Source: Nocardiopsis alborubida
GTDB taxonomy: Bacteria > Actinomycetota > Actinomycetes > Streptosporangiales > Streptosporangiaceae
Length of the DNA stretch: 64,000 bases
Assembly (NCBI RefSeq): GCF_012396365.1
Contig: NZ_JAAXPG010000030.1
Coordinates: 1-64,000, forward strand
Direction of reading: 5' to 3'
The notes beneath the pieces are model-generated. The model worked only from the letters and a program-made list of their open reading frames with translations. It was not told the origin of the DNA and made no database searches. The position numbers were made by a program, and so were the translations under genes. Position 1 is the stretch's first letter. Each line of letters begins with the position of its first letter. Below are positions 7,388 to 16,250 of the stretch, piece after piece.

Positions 7388-8710
7388 ATGGCGGAGCCAG
7401 GCAGGGAACTGAGCGCGGCCGAGGTCGAGGTGGTCGACCTGTGCCGGGAGCTCATCGAGTTCGACACCTCCAACTACGGCGACCACTCGGGCCCCGGGGA
7501 GCGCAAGGCGGCCGAGTACGTGGCGGCCAAGCTCGACGAGGTCGGCGTCGAGTCGAGGATCTACGAGAAGCACCCGGGGCGCAGCAACGTCGTGGCCCGG
7601 ATCACGGGGGAGGACTCCAGCCGTCCCCCGCTGCTCATCCACGGTCACCTCGACGTCGTCCCGGCGGCCCCGGAGGACTGGACCCACCACCCCTTCGCGG
7701 GCGAGATCGCCGACGACTGCGTGTGGGGCCGCGGCGCGGTCGACATGAAGGACATGAACGCGATGGTCCTGGCGATGCTGCGCCAGCGCCTGCGCGAGGG
7801 CCGCCGCCCTCCGCGCGACATCGTGCTGGCCTTCCTCGCCGACGAGGAGGCCGGGGGCACCTGGGGCGCCCAGTACCTGGTGAACGAGCACCCCGACCTG
7901 TTCGCCGACTGCGACTCGGCGATCAGCGAGGTCGGCGGCTTCTCGTTCACGGTGAAGGAGAACCGGCGCCTCTACCTCATCGAGACGGCCGAGAAGGGCA
8001 TCGCCTGGATGAAGCTGACCGCGCGCGGCACCGCCGGGCACGGTTCGATGGTCAACACCGACAACGCCGTCACCGAGTTGGCGGCGGCCGTCGCCAGGCT
8101 GGGCGAGCACCGGTTCCCCGTGCAGCTCACCCCGACCGTGCGGACCTTCCTGGAGGAGATCTGCGAGGAGTTCGGCATCCCCTTCGACGAGCGGGACGTC
8201 GACGCCACGGTCGCCCGCCTGGGTCCCATCGCGCGCATGATCGGCGCCACCCTGCGCAACACCCTCAACCCCACGGTCCTGGGCGGCGGCTACAAGGCCA
8301 ACGTCATCCCGGGCGAGGCCACCGCCCAGGTGGACGGCCGCTTCCTGCCGGGCACCGAGGACGCGTACTTCGCCGAGATCGACCGGCTGCTGGGTCCCAA
8401 GGTCAGCCGCGAGTTCATCCACCACCTGCCCGCCGTGGAGACCTCCTTCGACGGCGGTCTGGTCAGCGCCATGTCGGAGTCCCTGCTGGCGGAGGACCCC
8501 GGCGCCAAGGCCGTCCCCTACTGCCTCTCCGGGGGGACGGACGCCAAGAGCTTCTCCCGACTCGGGGTGCGCAACTACGGTTTCGCCCCCCTCCAGCTGC
8601 CTCCGGAGCTGGACTTCGCGGGCATGTTCCACGGGGTGGACGAGCGCGTCCCGGTCGAGGGCCTCCGGTTCGGGGTCCGCGTCCTGGACCGTTTCGTCGG
8701 GTTGAGCTGA
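7388..8710 (+). CDS. M20-family metallopeptidase / dipeptidase-like hydrolase
   Basis: The 440-residue protein belongs to the M20/M25/M40 zinc peptidase family, which cleaves peptide or N-acyl bonds. Metal-site motifs are LLIHGHLDVVP (His, Asp), GRGAVDMKDMNA (bridging Asp), the catalytic ADEEAGG, and a late SGGTDAKSF plus FHGVDERVP (His ligand). The dimerisation domain lies between about 190 and 320 with GTAGHGS. Start ATG 7388 follows GGGAG; an in-frame upstream ATG at 7310 adds a non-conserved stretch. It is the first chromosomal gene beyond the element and is followed by a strong hairpin. Substrate is not determinable. Confidence 0.9.
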   Translation: MAEPGRELSAAEVEVVDLCRELIEFDTSNYGDHSGPGERKAAEYVAAKLDEVGVESRIYEKHPGRSNVVARITGEDSSRPPLLIHGHLDVVPAAPEDWTHHPFAGEIADDCVWGRGAVDMKDMNAMVLAMLRQRLREGRRPPRDIVLAFLADEEAGGTWGAQYLVNEHPDLFADCDSAISEVGGFSFTVKENRRLYLIETAEKGIAWMKLTARGTAGHGSMVNTDNAVTELAAAVARLGEHRFPVQLTPTVRTFLEEICEEFGIPFDERDVDATVARLGPIARMIGATLRNTLNPTVLGGGYKANVIPGEATAQVDGRFLPGTEDAYFAEIDRLLGPKVSREFIHHLPAVETSFDGGLVSAMSESLLAEDPGAKAVPYCLSGGTDAKSFSRLGVRNYGFAPLQLPPELDFAGMFHGVDERVPVEGLRFGVRVLDRFVGLS

Positions 8711-8739
8711 CCACGGGCGCTTTGCGCCGTCACCTCAGC

Positions 8740-8773
8740 CGAACCGCGCCGAGAACTTTTTCGGCGCGGTTCG
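8740..8773 (+). terminator. Hairpin terminator after the M20 gene
   Basis: A perfect 13-bp stem, CGAACCGCGCCGA pairing with TCGGCGCGGTTCG, with an eight-base loop, 30 bases after the stop. There is no strong T-run, as is common for actinobacterial terminators. Confidence 0.72.
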
Positions 8774-8934
8774 CAATCCGGCCCCTCGTCACCGAACGTG
8801 ATGTTAGTGTTGCTGTGAGTTCGGCGGTGCTCGGCTCCCCGTCCGCCTTCGCGGGCGCGGAACGGCACCGGCGTGTGACCGTGGCGGGACCACCGCACGG
8901 GACCGTCCAGTAGCAGCGAAACGGAGGGGCACTC

Positions 8935-9972
8935 ATGGTGCTCGCGGGCAAGGAGTGGCTGGTCTCCAGTCGCGCTGCCCGCATCGCCCTGAGCCCCGCC
9001 CGGCTGCTGCTCCTGTCCGGCATCGTCGCCGTCGCATGGCTGGCCGGGGGGATCGGTGTCGCCCACGGCGAGACCGCCCCCGAGTCCGGTGGCCTGGTCG
9101 ACCGGGTGCTGGAGGTCGGCGACGGGGCCGGACGCACCGGACAGGCCGCCGCCGAGGAGATCCGCGGCGCCCGCCTCTCCGACGCCACGGTCCGGGCCGC
9201 GTCGGCCACGGAGTCGCTCACCGACACCGTGGTTCCCCAGACGGCCGCTCTTCCCGCCGACACCCTGCACGGGACCGGCGTGACCGCGGCCCTGGAACGG
9301 ACCCGGACCGGATCCGCCGCCAACAGGGCGGTCGATGACACCACCCGGACCGTCGACGAGACCGCGCGCGGCGCGGGCGACCTCGTCGGGGGCCTCGCCC
9401 GCAGGGGCCACGACATGGTGGAGTCCACCGACCGCTCACTGCGTGACAGCAGTCTCGTGGGCACGGTCTCCGAGGGGCTCACCGAGTCCACCCGGGCCGT
9501 CCAGGGCCGGATCGGCGGCCCCGCGGGCACCGCGGCGCCGTTCGGACTGCCCGTTCTCGGCGGCGTCGACGAACTCTCCCCGGCCGCGTCCGCGCCCAAG
9601 CGCTCCGCGTCCGACGAGGACGACGGTTCCGAAGCCGAACGCGACGGGGACCGCACCGGTGCGGTGACGGCCGTCCACGCTCACGTGGACCCGTCCGTCT
9701 GGCACCGGGTCGCCGACGAGGGCGCCGACCGGGCGCCGACCGACGACGACCCCGGTGAGCGCATCCGTCTCATCGCGGGCGGCGGGTACCACCAGGCCGG
9801 AGCGGACGCCACCGGCGCCGCGGCTCCGTCCTTCCCCGCGCCCGGTGCCGCCGGGTTCCTGACGGCCCGAGCCGACCACCTGGCTCCCCGGGCCCAGCGG
9901 GTCGCCCTTCCCGGCGACCCCACCCTGGTCGTCCGCGACGCCGCGGACGACCCCTCCTTCGCTCCCGACTAG
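8935..9972 (+). CDS. Secreted hypothetical protein beside the chaplins
   Basis: The 345-residue protein has an N-terminal signal peptide with hydrophobic core LLLLSGIVAVAWLAGGI ending near GVAHGE. A long Thr/Ala/Asp-rich region of predicted helices follows (repeated short phrases such as DTTRTVDETARG and DRSLRDSS), then an acidic low-complexity tail. No enzyme motif or cysteine pair is visible. GGAGGGG precedes ATG 8935. An inverted repeat CCGAAC/GTTCGG (8792-8797, 8819-8824) flanks a possible TAGTGT -10 element upstream. Position before two chaplins suggests a spore or hyphal surface role, but that is inference and no family is recognised. Confidence 0.75.
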   Translation: MVLAGKEWLVSSRAARIALSPARLLLLSGIVAVAWLAGGIGVAHGETAPESGGLVDRVLEVGDGAGRTGQAAAEEIRGARLSDATVRAASATESLTDTVVPQTAALPADTLHGTGVTAALERTRTGSAANRAVDDTTRTVDETARGAGDLVGGLARRGHDMVESTDRSLRDSSLVGTVSEGLTESTRAVQGRIGGPAGTAAPFGLPVLGGVDELSPAASAPKRSASDEDDGSEAERDGDRTGAVTAVHAHVDPSVWHRVADEGADRAPTDDDPGERIRLIAGGGYHQAGADATGAAAPSFPAPGAAGFLTARADHLAPRAQRVALPGDPTLVVRDAADDPSFAPD

Positions 9973-10135
9973 CCGCGTCTTCCACGACCGCGGCCGGTCC
10001 GTGCGCTCCTCTGCGCGCAGCCGCCTCGCCGACTCCGGCGGGCGTGCCTTCTCCCCGGCTTTCCGGAGCACGAAGCTCTCCGTCCGCGGTCCACGAGCAG
10101 CTGGCCGATCTTTCTCGTTGACCAAAGGACACGCG

Positions 10136-10807
10136 ATGACCTACCACACGCACGCCCGTATCGCCGCACTCGTGGCCGCGGGGTTCTTCACCGCCGCCGG
10201 TGTCGGAGTCGCCTACGCCGACACCACGACCAGCGGTAACGGCTCCATCCTCGGCGGTAACCAGATCGTGGCCGACCTGGACGCCCCCGTCAACGCCTGC
10301 GGTAACGCGATCGCCGTCCTCGGCCTCGCGGGCGCCCAGTGCACCGACAGCGGGGCCGTGGTGGAGGACGACAGCTCCACCTGGACGCCCGAGAAGCCGG
10401 AGAAGCCCGAGACCCCCGACGAGCCCGAGAAGGAGACCCCGGAGGAGCCCGAGACCCCCGAGAAGCCGGAGAAGCCCGGTTACGGGGAGGAGCCCGGTGA
10501 CGGCGGCGGCCACGACGGTGGTGGCCATGACGGCGGCGGTCACGACGACGGCTACGGCGACGGTGGTGGCCATGACGGCGGCGGTCACGACGGGGGCGGC
10601 CACGACGGCGGCGACCACGGCGGCGGTACGCCGGAGGAGCCCGTCTCCCCGCCCGCCACGGACGAGGAGCCCCCGGCCCCCGGCCCGGAGCTCGCCCAGA
10701 CCGGCACCGACGGCAGCGCCCTGAGCGGTCTGCTCGCCGGCGCCGCCGCCGCGATCGCCGCGGGCGCCGGGCTGCTCCTGTTCGGCAGGCGCCGCGCCCG
10801 CGCCTGA
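10136..10807 (+). CDS. Long chaplin with sortase (LAQTG) anchor
   Basis: A 223-residue protein: signal peptide (1-29), one chaplin domain (SGNGSILGGNQIVADLD, then a cysteine pair CGN...C 13 residues apart), a Pro/Glu/Lys-rich spacer, a His-Asp-Gly repeat region (multiple GGGHD units), a Pro-rich stretch, and a C-terminal LAQTG motif, transmembrane segment and RRRARA tail. Chaplins are amphipathic amyloid-forming surface proteins of aerial hyphae; LAxTG is the class E sortase signal used by long chaplins for wall attachment. Long Streptomyces chaplins usually have two chaplin domains, so one domain plus a long spacer is notable. AAAGGA precedes ATG 10136. Confidence 0.9.
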   Translation: MTYHTHARIAALVAAGFFTAAGVGVAYADTTTSGNGSILGGNQIVADLDAPVNACGNAIAVLGLAGAQCTDSGAVVEDDSSTWTPEKPEKPETPDEPEKETPEEPETPEKPEKPGYGEEPGDGGGHDGGGHDGGGHDDGYGDGGGHDGGGHDGGGHDGGDHGGGTPEEPVSPPATDEEPPAPGPELAQTGTDGSALSGLLAGAAAAIAAGAGLLLFGRRRARA

Positions 10808-10817
10808 CCCCCGGCCT

Positions 10818-10839
10818 CCCGGGCCGTTCGCGGCCCGGG
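10818..10839 (+). terminator. UUCG-loop hairpin after the long chaplin
   Basis: CCCGGGCCG-TTCG-CGGCCCGGG forms a perfect 9-bp stem with a stable UUCG tetraloop 11 bases after the stop codon. The rest of the gap to the next gene (10840-11126) shows no gene I can support. Confidence 0.75.
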
Positions 10840-11126
10840 GGCTGACGCGAGTCCCGTAGCACCGGCCAAGGCCATGTGCGCGGGGTTCACGTCAGCCGCC
10901 GCCCTCCGGGGCGGGGCTGATGGACGGGGTGCGCGCGTCCGGCCGCAACCAGCGGAGCGGGACCGCGGCGCATTCTCCCAGCACCGGTCGTACGCATCTC
11001 CCAGGTGCGAGGCGGACCGGACGATCCCCGGCCTTGGCCGAAGGCCCGCACCCCACCCAGGGGCGTGGAACGGCCTGTGGCCCGAGCACACACCTTCTCA
11101 TCGACATGTTTGAAAGGACCTCCCAC

Positions 11127-12458
11127 ATGCGCAAGTGGGTCAACACATCCGCGAAGTCGGTGCTCCTGACGGCGGGCTTCGTCGCGCTGGGCAGCGGCGT
11201 GGCCTTCGCGGACAGTGAGGCCGCCACGAGCGGCAACGGTTCCCTGCTGGGCGGCAACCAGGCGGTCGTGAACGGGGACATCCCCGTGAACGTCTCCGGC
11301 AACGCGGTCGGCGCCGTCCTGGGCACGGCCGGCGCCAGCAGCACCGACACCGGCGCGGCCGTGGTCGACCACCAGCACGGCCCCGACGCGGCCACGTCGG
11401 GCAACGGCTCCGCGGTCGGCGGCAACCAGCTGGTCGTGGACGGCGAGATCCCCGTGAACGTCTCGGGCAACGCCATCGCCGCCGTGGCCGGGATCGCCGG
11501 CGCCAGCACGACCGACACGGGCGCCGCGGTGGTCGAGCACCACCACGGCCACCGTCACCACCACCACGGCCCCGACGTCGCCACGAGCGGCAACGGCTCG
11601 CTGCTGGGCGGCAACCAGGCCGTGGTCGACCTGGACGTTCCGGTCAACGTCGCGGGCAACGCGATCAGCGCGGTCGGCGGTGTGGCCGGGGCCGCGGCCA
11701 CCGACACCGGCGCCCTGGTGCACGACGGCCACGGGCACGGGCACCGCGAGCACCACTCCGCGCCCGCCGAGTACACGGCCATGGACCTGGTGAACGAGGC
11801 CGCCAGGAACGCCACCATCCTGCCGCTGCCGGACACCTCCGGCGTGGACACGGGCGTGCTGCGCCAGTCGGCGCCCCGTGAGCACCAGTCGGCCCCGCGC
11901 GAGCACCAGTCCGTCGCGACCTCGGGCAACGGCTCGCTGGTGGGCGGCAACCAGGCCGTGGTCGACCTGGACGTTCCGGTCAACGTCGCGGGCAACGCCA
12001 TCGGCGCGGTCGGCGGCGTGGCCGGTGCGGCCTCCACCGACACCGGCGCCCTGGTGCTGGAGGGGGAGGAGCACGTCGTCACGTCGGGCAACGGCTCCGC
12101 GGTCGGCGGCAACCAGCTGGTCGCGGACGGCGAGGTCCCGGTCAACGTCTCCGGCAACGCCATCGCAGCGGTCGCGAGCCTGGCCGGCGCCAGCAGCACC
12201 GACGACGGCGCCGCGGTCGTGCACCAGAGCGCCCCCGAGGCCCAGTCCAGCGCGCTGGGTTCCCTGCCCCTGGTGGAGGAGCTGCCCGAGGTTCCGGTCT
12301 CGGAGATGCTGCCCGTCCACTACGAGGTGAGCGAGACCACCCGTCAGGCCGTGGAGCAGCACGCTCCCGAGCACGCCGACGAGCTGCCCGAGTCCGCCCC
12401 CGTGGGCGTGGCCGACCCGGTCAACGAGCTGCTCGGCGCCGCGGGCGTGGGTCTGTAA
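11127..12458 (+). CDS. Five-repeat, cysteine-free chaplin-like protein
   Basis: The 443-residue protein has a signal peptide (about 1-28) and five chaplin-like units, each with TSGNGS, GGNQ and a PVNVxGNAI core. The units begin near residues 34, 89, 150, 266 and 320. Where ordinary chaplins have two cysteines these units have Ser or Ala, so there is no disulfide. His-rich linkers join units 1-3, an unrelated segment with two SAPREHQ copies separates 3 and 4, and an acidic tail ends without a sortase signal. Units 3 and 4 share a long identical DNA stretch, indicating recent duplication. GAAAGGA lies between an upstream ATG (11106) and ATG 11127, favouring the latter. Confidence 0.88.
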   Translation: MRKWVNTSAKSVLLTAGFVALGSGVAFADSEAATSGNGSLLGGNQAVVNGDIPVNVSGNAVGAVLGTAGASSTDTGAAVVDHQHGPDAATSGNGSAVGGNQLVVDGEIPVNVSGNAIAAVAGIAGASTTDTGAAVVEHHHGHRHHHHGPDVATSGNGSLLGGNQAVVDLDVPVNVAGNAISAVGGVAGAAATDTGALVHDGHGHGHREHHSAPAEYTAMDLVNEAARNATILPLPDTSGVDTGVLRQSAPREHQSAPREHQSVATSGNGSLVGGNQAVVDLDVPVNVAGNAIGAVGGVAGAASTDTGALVLEGEEHVVTSGNGSAVGGNQLVADGEVPVNVSGNAIAAVASLAGASSTDDGAAVVHQSAPEAQSSALGSLPLVEELPEVPVSEMLPVHYEVSETTRQAVEQHAPEHADELPESAPVGVADPVNELLGAAGVGL

Positions 12459-12504
12459 CGACAGAACAGGGGATCGTGCCCGCGGCCGCGCGGGCCTGAG
12501 GGAG

Positions 12505-12552
12505 TACGGCGTCCCGTTCCGTGAGGAACGCGGTGGACTGCGGGGTGCCGTA
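12505..12552. repeat. Structured repeat, copy A
   Basis: Copy A of a direct repeat (33 identical bases, 12512-12544) found again at 12646-12678. TACGGCGTCCCG (12505-12516) pairs without interruption with CGGGGTGCCGTA (12541-12552), using two G-U pairs. Inside, TTCC-GTGA-GGAA forms a small hairpin with a GNRA-type loop, followed by an unpaired CGCGGTGGACTG. It lies 46 bases past the five-repeat chaplin stop. Confidence 0.75.
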
Positions 12553-12636
12553 TCCCACAGGGCGGCGTCGGACACGGAGCGCGATCCCGGACCGGCACCT
12601 TGAGTGCCGTACGCGTCGACGGGCCACGACGACCCG

Positions 12637-12688
12637 CCTCCGCACTCCCGTTCCGTGAGGAACGCGGTGGACTGCGGGAGCGCGGAGG
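12637..12688. repeat. Structured repeat, copy B
   Basis: Copy B has the same inner 33 bases as copy A but different flanks. CCTCCGCACTCCCG (12637-12650) pairs with CGGGAGCGCGGAGG (12675-12688), with one A-C mismatch in 14 positions. Two unrelated outer stems, both nearly perfectly paired around an identical core, is what selection on RNA (or cruciform) structure would give. Confidence 0.75.
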
Positions 12689-12715
12689 AGCTGGCCGTCA
12701 GCCCGTGACGTGAGC

Positions 12716-12747
12716 CGAGTCCTCCCGGGAATATCCGGGAGGACTCG
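12716..12747 (+). terminator. Hairpin after the chaplin repeats
   Basis: CGAGTCCTCCCGG pairs perfectly with CCGGGAGGACTCG around a GAATAT loop. It probably ends the chaplin transcript beyond the two structured repeats. Between here and topA a second hairpin is listed separately; nothing else supportable lies in the gap. Confidence 0.7.
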
Positions 12748-12957
12748 CCGCATTCTGGGGAAAGTAGACACTCGGTCACCGTCAAGTGTGACCGAAGTCA
12801 CTCGCGGGAGTCGTTATGGGTGCTCGTCAGAGGCGGTGATGGCCAACCGGCCCACGTTGCCGGGGCGGCTCACGTACGCTACGGACCGGTACCGGTTCGG
12901 GAAGCGCTTATTCTGCGGGTGCCGGTGGGCGTGGGCCGGGTGTCCACCCAGAGCGAC

Positions 12958-12987
12958 GGGACCCTCACCCGCGGAGGGTGGGGTCCC
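12958..12987. terminator. GC-rich hairpin upstream of topA
   Basis: GGGACCCTCACCC and GGGTGGGGTCCC pair with one bulge around GCGGA. It lies 110 bases before topA and may be a terminator of incoming transcripts or part of the topA leader. Confidence 0.5.
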
Positions 12988-13099
12988 TCCCGTCCACCGA
13001 CGGGGGGAGCGCCTGGAGTTTCGGTTACTGTCGGTTCCCAGGGGCTTCCGACAGACCGCGGCCGGAAAGATCACGTAGGGCTAGACGTAGGGGAAGAGC

Positions 13100-15922
13100 G
13101 TGCCACCCACGAAGGGCAGCGCCGGCAAGAACGGCTCGAAGGACAGCGGACGACAGGGGGCGGGCACCGCCCTCGTCATCGTCGAGTCACCGGCCAAGGC
13201 GAAGACCATCGCCGGTTATCTGGGGCGCGGCTACGTCGTGGAGTCCAGCATCGGCCACATCCGCGACATGCCCAACAAGGCCGCCGAGATCCCCGCCAAG
13301 TACAAGGGGCAGGCCTGGGCGCGGCTCGGGGTGGACGTCGACGGCGACTTCGAGCCGCTCTACGTGGTCAACACCGACAAGAAGGCGCACGTCAAGAAGC
13401 TCAAGGAGCTCATGGCCGACGCCGACGAACTCCTCCTCGCCACGGATGAGGACCGCGAGGGCGAGGCGATCGCCTGGCACCTGCTGGAGGAGCTCAAGCC
13501 CCGCATCCCCGTCCGCCGCATGGTGTTCAACGAGATCACCAAGGACGCCATCCAGCGCGCGGCCCTCAACACCCGCGACCTCAACACCCGCCTGGTCAAC
13601 GCACAGGAGACCCGGCGCATCCTGGACCGCCTCTACGGCTACGAGGTCTCCCCCGTGCTGTGGAAGAAGGTCATGCCCAAGCTCTCGGCGGGCCGCGTGC
13701 AGTCCGTGGCCACCCGGCTGGTGGTCGAGCGCGAACGCGAGCGCATGGCGTTCACCTCCGCCGAGTACTGGGACCTCAAGGCCCTCTTCGACGCCACCGG
13801 GGCCGCCGCGGCCGACGGTCTCGCCTCCTTCCCCGCCACGCTCGTCTCCGTGGACGGCACCCGCGTCGCGGTGGGCCGCGACTTCACCACGCAGGGCACG
13901 CTGCGCTCGGACCGCCCCGTCCGCCAGCTGGACGAGGCCGCGGCGCGCGGCCTCGCCGAGCGCCTGGCCGGGGCCGGGTTCGCGGTCACCGCGGTGGAGC
14001 GCAAGCCCTACCGCCGCTCGCCCTACGCGCCGTTCCGCACCACCACCCTCCAGCAGGAGGCGTCCCGCAAGCTCGGCCTGTCGGCAAAGCAGACCATGCA
14101 GGTCGCCCAGCGGCTGTACGAGAACGGCTACATCACCTACATGCGTACCGACAGCACCACGCTGTCGGACAGTGCGGTCAAGGCCGCCCGTTCCCAGGTG
14201 CGCGACCTCTACGGCGGCGACTACCTGCCCGACAAGCCGCGCGTGTACGCCAAGAAGGTCAAGAACGCCCAGGAGGCGCACGAGGCGATCCGCCCGTCCG
14301 GCGACACCTTCCGCACACCCGCCCAGACCGGCCTGTCCGGCCCCGAGTTCCGGCTCTACGAGCTGGTCTGGAAGCGCACCGTCGCCTCCCAGATGAAGGA
14401 CGCGGTCGGCGAGTCCGTCACCGTGCGCATCGAGGGCACCTCCTCCGACGGCGAGGTCGCCGAGTTCACCGCGACCGGCAAGACCATCACCTTCCACGGG
14501 TTCCTCAAGGCCTACGTGGAGGGCTCCGACGACCCGGCGGCCGACCTGGACGACCGCGAGCGCCGCCTGCCCGTGCTGGAGGAGGGCGACCCGCTCAAGG
14601 CCCAGAACCTGGAGCCCGAGGGGCACAGCACCAGGCCGCCCGCGCGCTACACCGAGGCCAGCCTGGTCAAGGAGCTGGAGGAGCGCGAGATCGGCCGCCC
14701 CTCCACCTACGCCTCGATCATCGGCACCATCCAGGACCGCGGCTACGTGTTCAAGAAGGGCACGGCGCTGGTGCCGTCCTTCCTGGCGTTCGCCGTGGTG
14801 CAGCTGCTGGAGCGGCACTTCGGCAACCTGGTGGACTACGAGTTCACCGCGCACATGGAGGACGTGCTCGACGACATCGCCCGGGGCGAGGCCGAGAGCC
14901 TCCCGTGGCTGCGCCGCTTCTACTTCGGCGGCGAGGACACCGCCGGCCAGCGGGAGACCGGGCTCAAGGAGCTGGTCAGCGACAACCTCTCCGACATCGA
15001 CCCCAAGGAGATCAGCTCCCTGCCGCTGCCCGGCACCGACATCGTGCTGCGGGTGGGGCGCTACGGCCCCTACCTGGACCGGGACGGCGTGCGGGTGAAC
15101 GTGCCCGAGGACCTGGCGCCGGACGAGCTGACCAAGGACAAGGCCGAGGAGCTGTTCGCCCAGCCCAGCGGTGACCGCGAGCTGGGCACCGACCCCGAGA
15201 CCGGCCGCGTCGTCGTGGCCAAGACCGGGCGGTTCGGCCCCTACGTCACCGAGGTGGTCGAGGAGCCGCAGGAGGCCGAGGAGGGCAGGAAGACCAGGGC
15301 CAAGGCCAAGGTCAAGCCGCGCACCAGCTCGCTGCTCAAGTCGATGAGCCTGGACACCGTCACCCTGGAGGACGCGCTGCGCCTGCTGTCGCTGCCGCGC
15401 GTGGTCGGCCAGATCGACGGCGAGGACGTCACCGCGCAGAACGGCCGGTTCGGCCCCTACATCAAGAAGGGCACCGACAGCCGCTCCCTGGAGACCGAGG
15501 AGCAGATGTTCACGGTCACCCTGGAGCAGGCCGCGGCGCTGTTTGCCCAGCCCAAGCAGCGCGGCCGCCGCGCCGCCGCCCCGCCGCTGCGCGAGCTGGG
15601 GGAGGACCCGGCCTCGGGCGCCAAGATGGTGATCAAGGACGGCCGGTTCGGCCCCTACGTCACCGACGGGGAGGTCAACGCCTCCCTGCGCAAGGGTGAC
15701 GAGGTGGAGTCGATCACCGACCAGCGGGCCGCCGAACTGCTGGCCGAGCGCCGGGCCAAGGCGCCCGCCAAGAAGAAGCCCGCGGCCAAGAAGCCCGCCG
15801 CGAAGAAGGCGCCCGCCAAGAAGACGGGCACGACGGCCAAGAAGGCGTCCACCTCCACGACGGCCGCCAAGAGGTCCCCGGCCAGGAAGACCGGCGCCTC
15901 CGACCCCGCCCCCGAGGAGTGA
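13100..15922 (+). CDS. topA: DNA topoisomerase I
   Basis: This 940-residue type IA topoisomerase relaxes negative supercoils behind transcription and replication. An N-terminal Toprim domain has VIVESPAKAKTI and the metal site TDEDREGEAIAWH; the catalytic tyrosine is in ITYMRTDS (about Tyr347), and EEREIGRPSTYA follows in the core. The C-terminal part replaces zinc fingers with four short units carrying GRYGPY or GRFGPY, as in actinobacteria. It ends in a Lys/Ala/Pro-rich tail of about 50 residues that helps DNA binding and processivity. GTG 13100 follows GGGGAAGAG. Confidence 0.97.
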   Translation: MPPTKGSAGKNGSKDSGRQGAGTALVIVESPAKAKTIAGYLGRGYVVESSIGHIRDMPNKAAEIPAKYKGQAWARLGVDVDGDFEPLYVVNTDKKAHVKKLKELMADADELLLATDEDREGEAIAWHLLEELKPRIPVRRMVFNEITKDAIQRAALNTRDLNTRLVNAQETRRILDRLYGYEVSPVLWKKVMPKLSAGRVQSVATRLVVERERERMAFTSAEYWDLKALFDATGAAAADGLASFPATLVSVDGTRVAVGRDFTTQGTLRSDRPVRQLDEAAARGLAERLAGAGFAVTAVERKPYRRSPYAPFRTTTLQQEASRKLGLSAKQTMQVAQRLYENGYITYMRTDSTTLSDSAVKAARSQVRDLYGGDYLPDKPRVYAKKVKNAQEAHEAIRPSGDTFRTPAQTGLSGPEFRLYELVWKRTVASQMKDAVGESVTVRIEGTSSDGEVAEFTATGKTITFHGFLKAYVEGSDDPAADLDDRERRLPVLEEGDPLKAQNLEPEGHSTRPPARYTEASLVKELEEREIGRPSTYASIIGTIQDRGYVFKKGTALVPSFLAFAVVQLLERHFGNLVDYEFTAHMEDVLDDIARGEAESLPWLRRFYFGGEDTAGQRETGLKELVSDNLSDIDPKEISSLPLPGTDIVLRVGRYGPYLDRDGVRVNVPEDLAPDELTKDKAEELFAQPSGDRELGTDPETGRVVVAKTGRFGPYVTEVVEEPQEAEEGRKTRAKAKVKPRTSSLLKSMSLDTVTLEDALRLLSLPRVVGQIDGEDVTAQNGRFGPYIKKGTDSRSLETEEQMFTVTLEQAAALFAQPKQRGRRAAAPPLRELGEDPASGAKMVIKDGRFGPYVTDGEVNASLRKGDEVESITDQRAAELLAERRAKAPAKKKPAAKKPAAKKAPAKKTGTTAKKASTSTTAAKRSPARKTGASDPAPEE

Positions 15923-16250
15923 GGGCTCGGGGGGAGCAGGACACATGGGTGTGAGGCGCGTGGAGTAGGGCGCGGGCGGCGGGGGACGGGCCGGGATTCG
16001 TCTCCCGGACCCCCGTACGCGTAGGCTCACCCGGACACCTCCCGACGGGGGTGGCCGGGTGGGTGCTCTCCTGCGTGTTCACCCCGGGTGGGCGCACTCT
16101 CGCCCCTGTGCGGGAGCAGCCTTCCGTACTACGCTTGGCAGGACTGGCGGGGGCGCGGAAACGTGCGTCATCCCCGAAGGTATCCACCGAATCTGAGACG
16201 GATCCGTGATCCGTCGTTCCCTCTTCCCCTCACCGATAATCTTGAGCGCT
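15923..16250. other. Intergenic region topA to tmk
   Basis: About 330 bases with no supportable gene. Near its end, GATAATCT (16235-16242) ends eight bases before the next ATG and could be the -10 element of a leaderless transcript. Confidence 0.4.

Noticed and set aside
10501..10620. Short tandem repeats resembling a repeat array
   Set aside because: They are coding repeats for GGGHD units in the long chaplin; spacing and content do not fit CRISPR. No CRISPR array or cas gene was seen in the window.
12505..12688. Structured repeats read as a pair of ordinary terminators
   Set aside because: Terminators do not keep an identical 33-base core with unpaired segments while their stems change; separate hairpins nearby already fit terminators.
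13187..16030. A 947-codon minus-strand frame opposite topA
   Set aside because: It is the antisense of a clear topoisomerase gene and has no recognisable motif.
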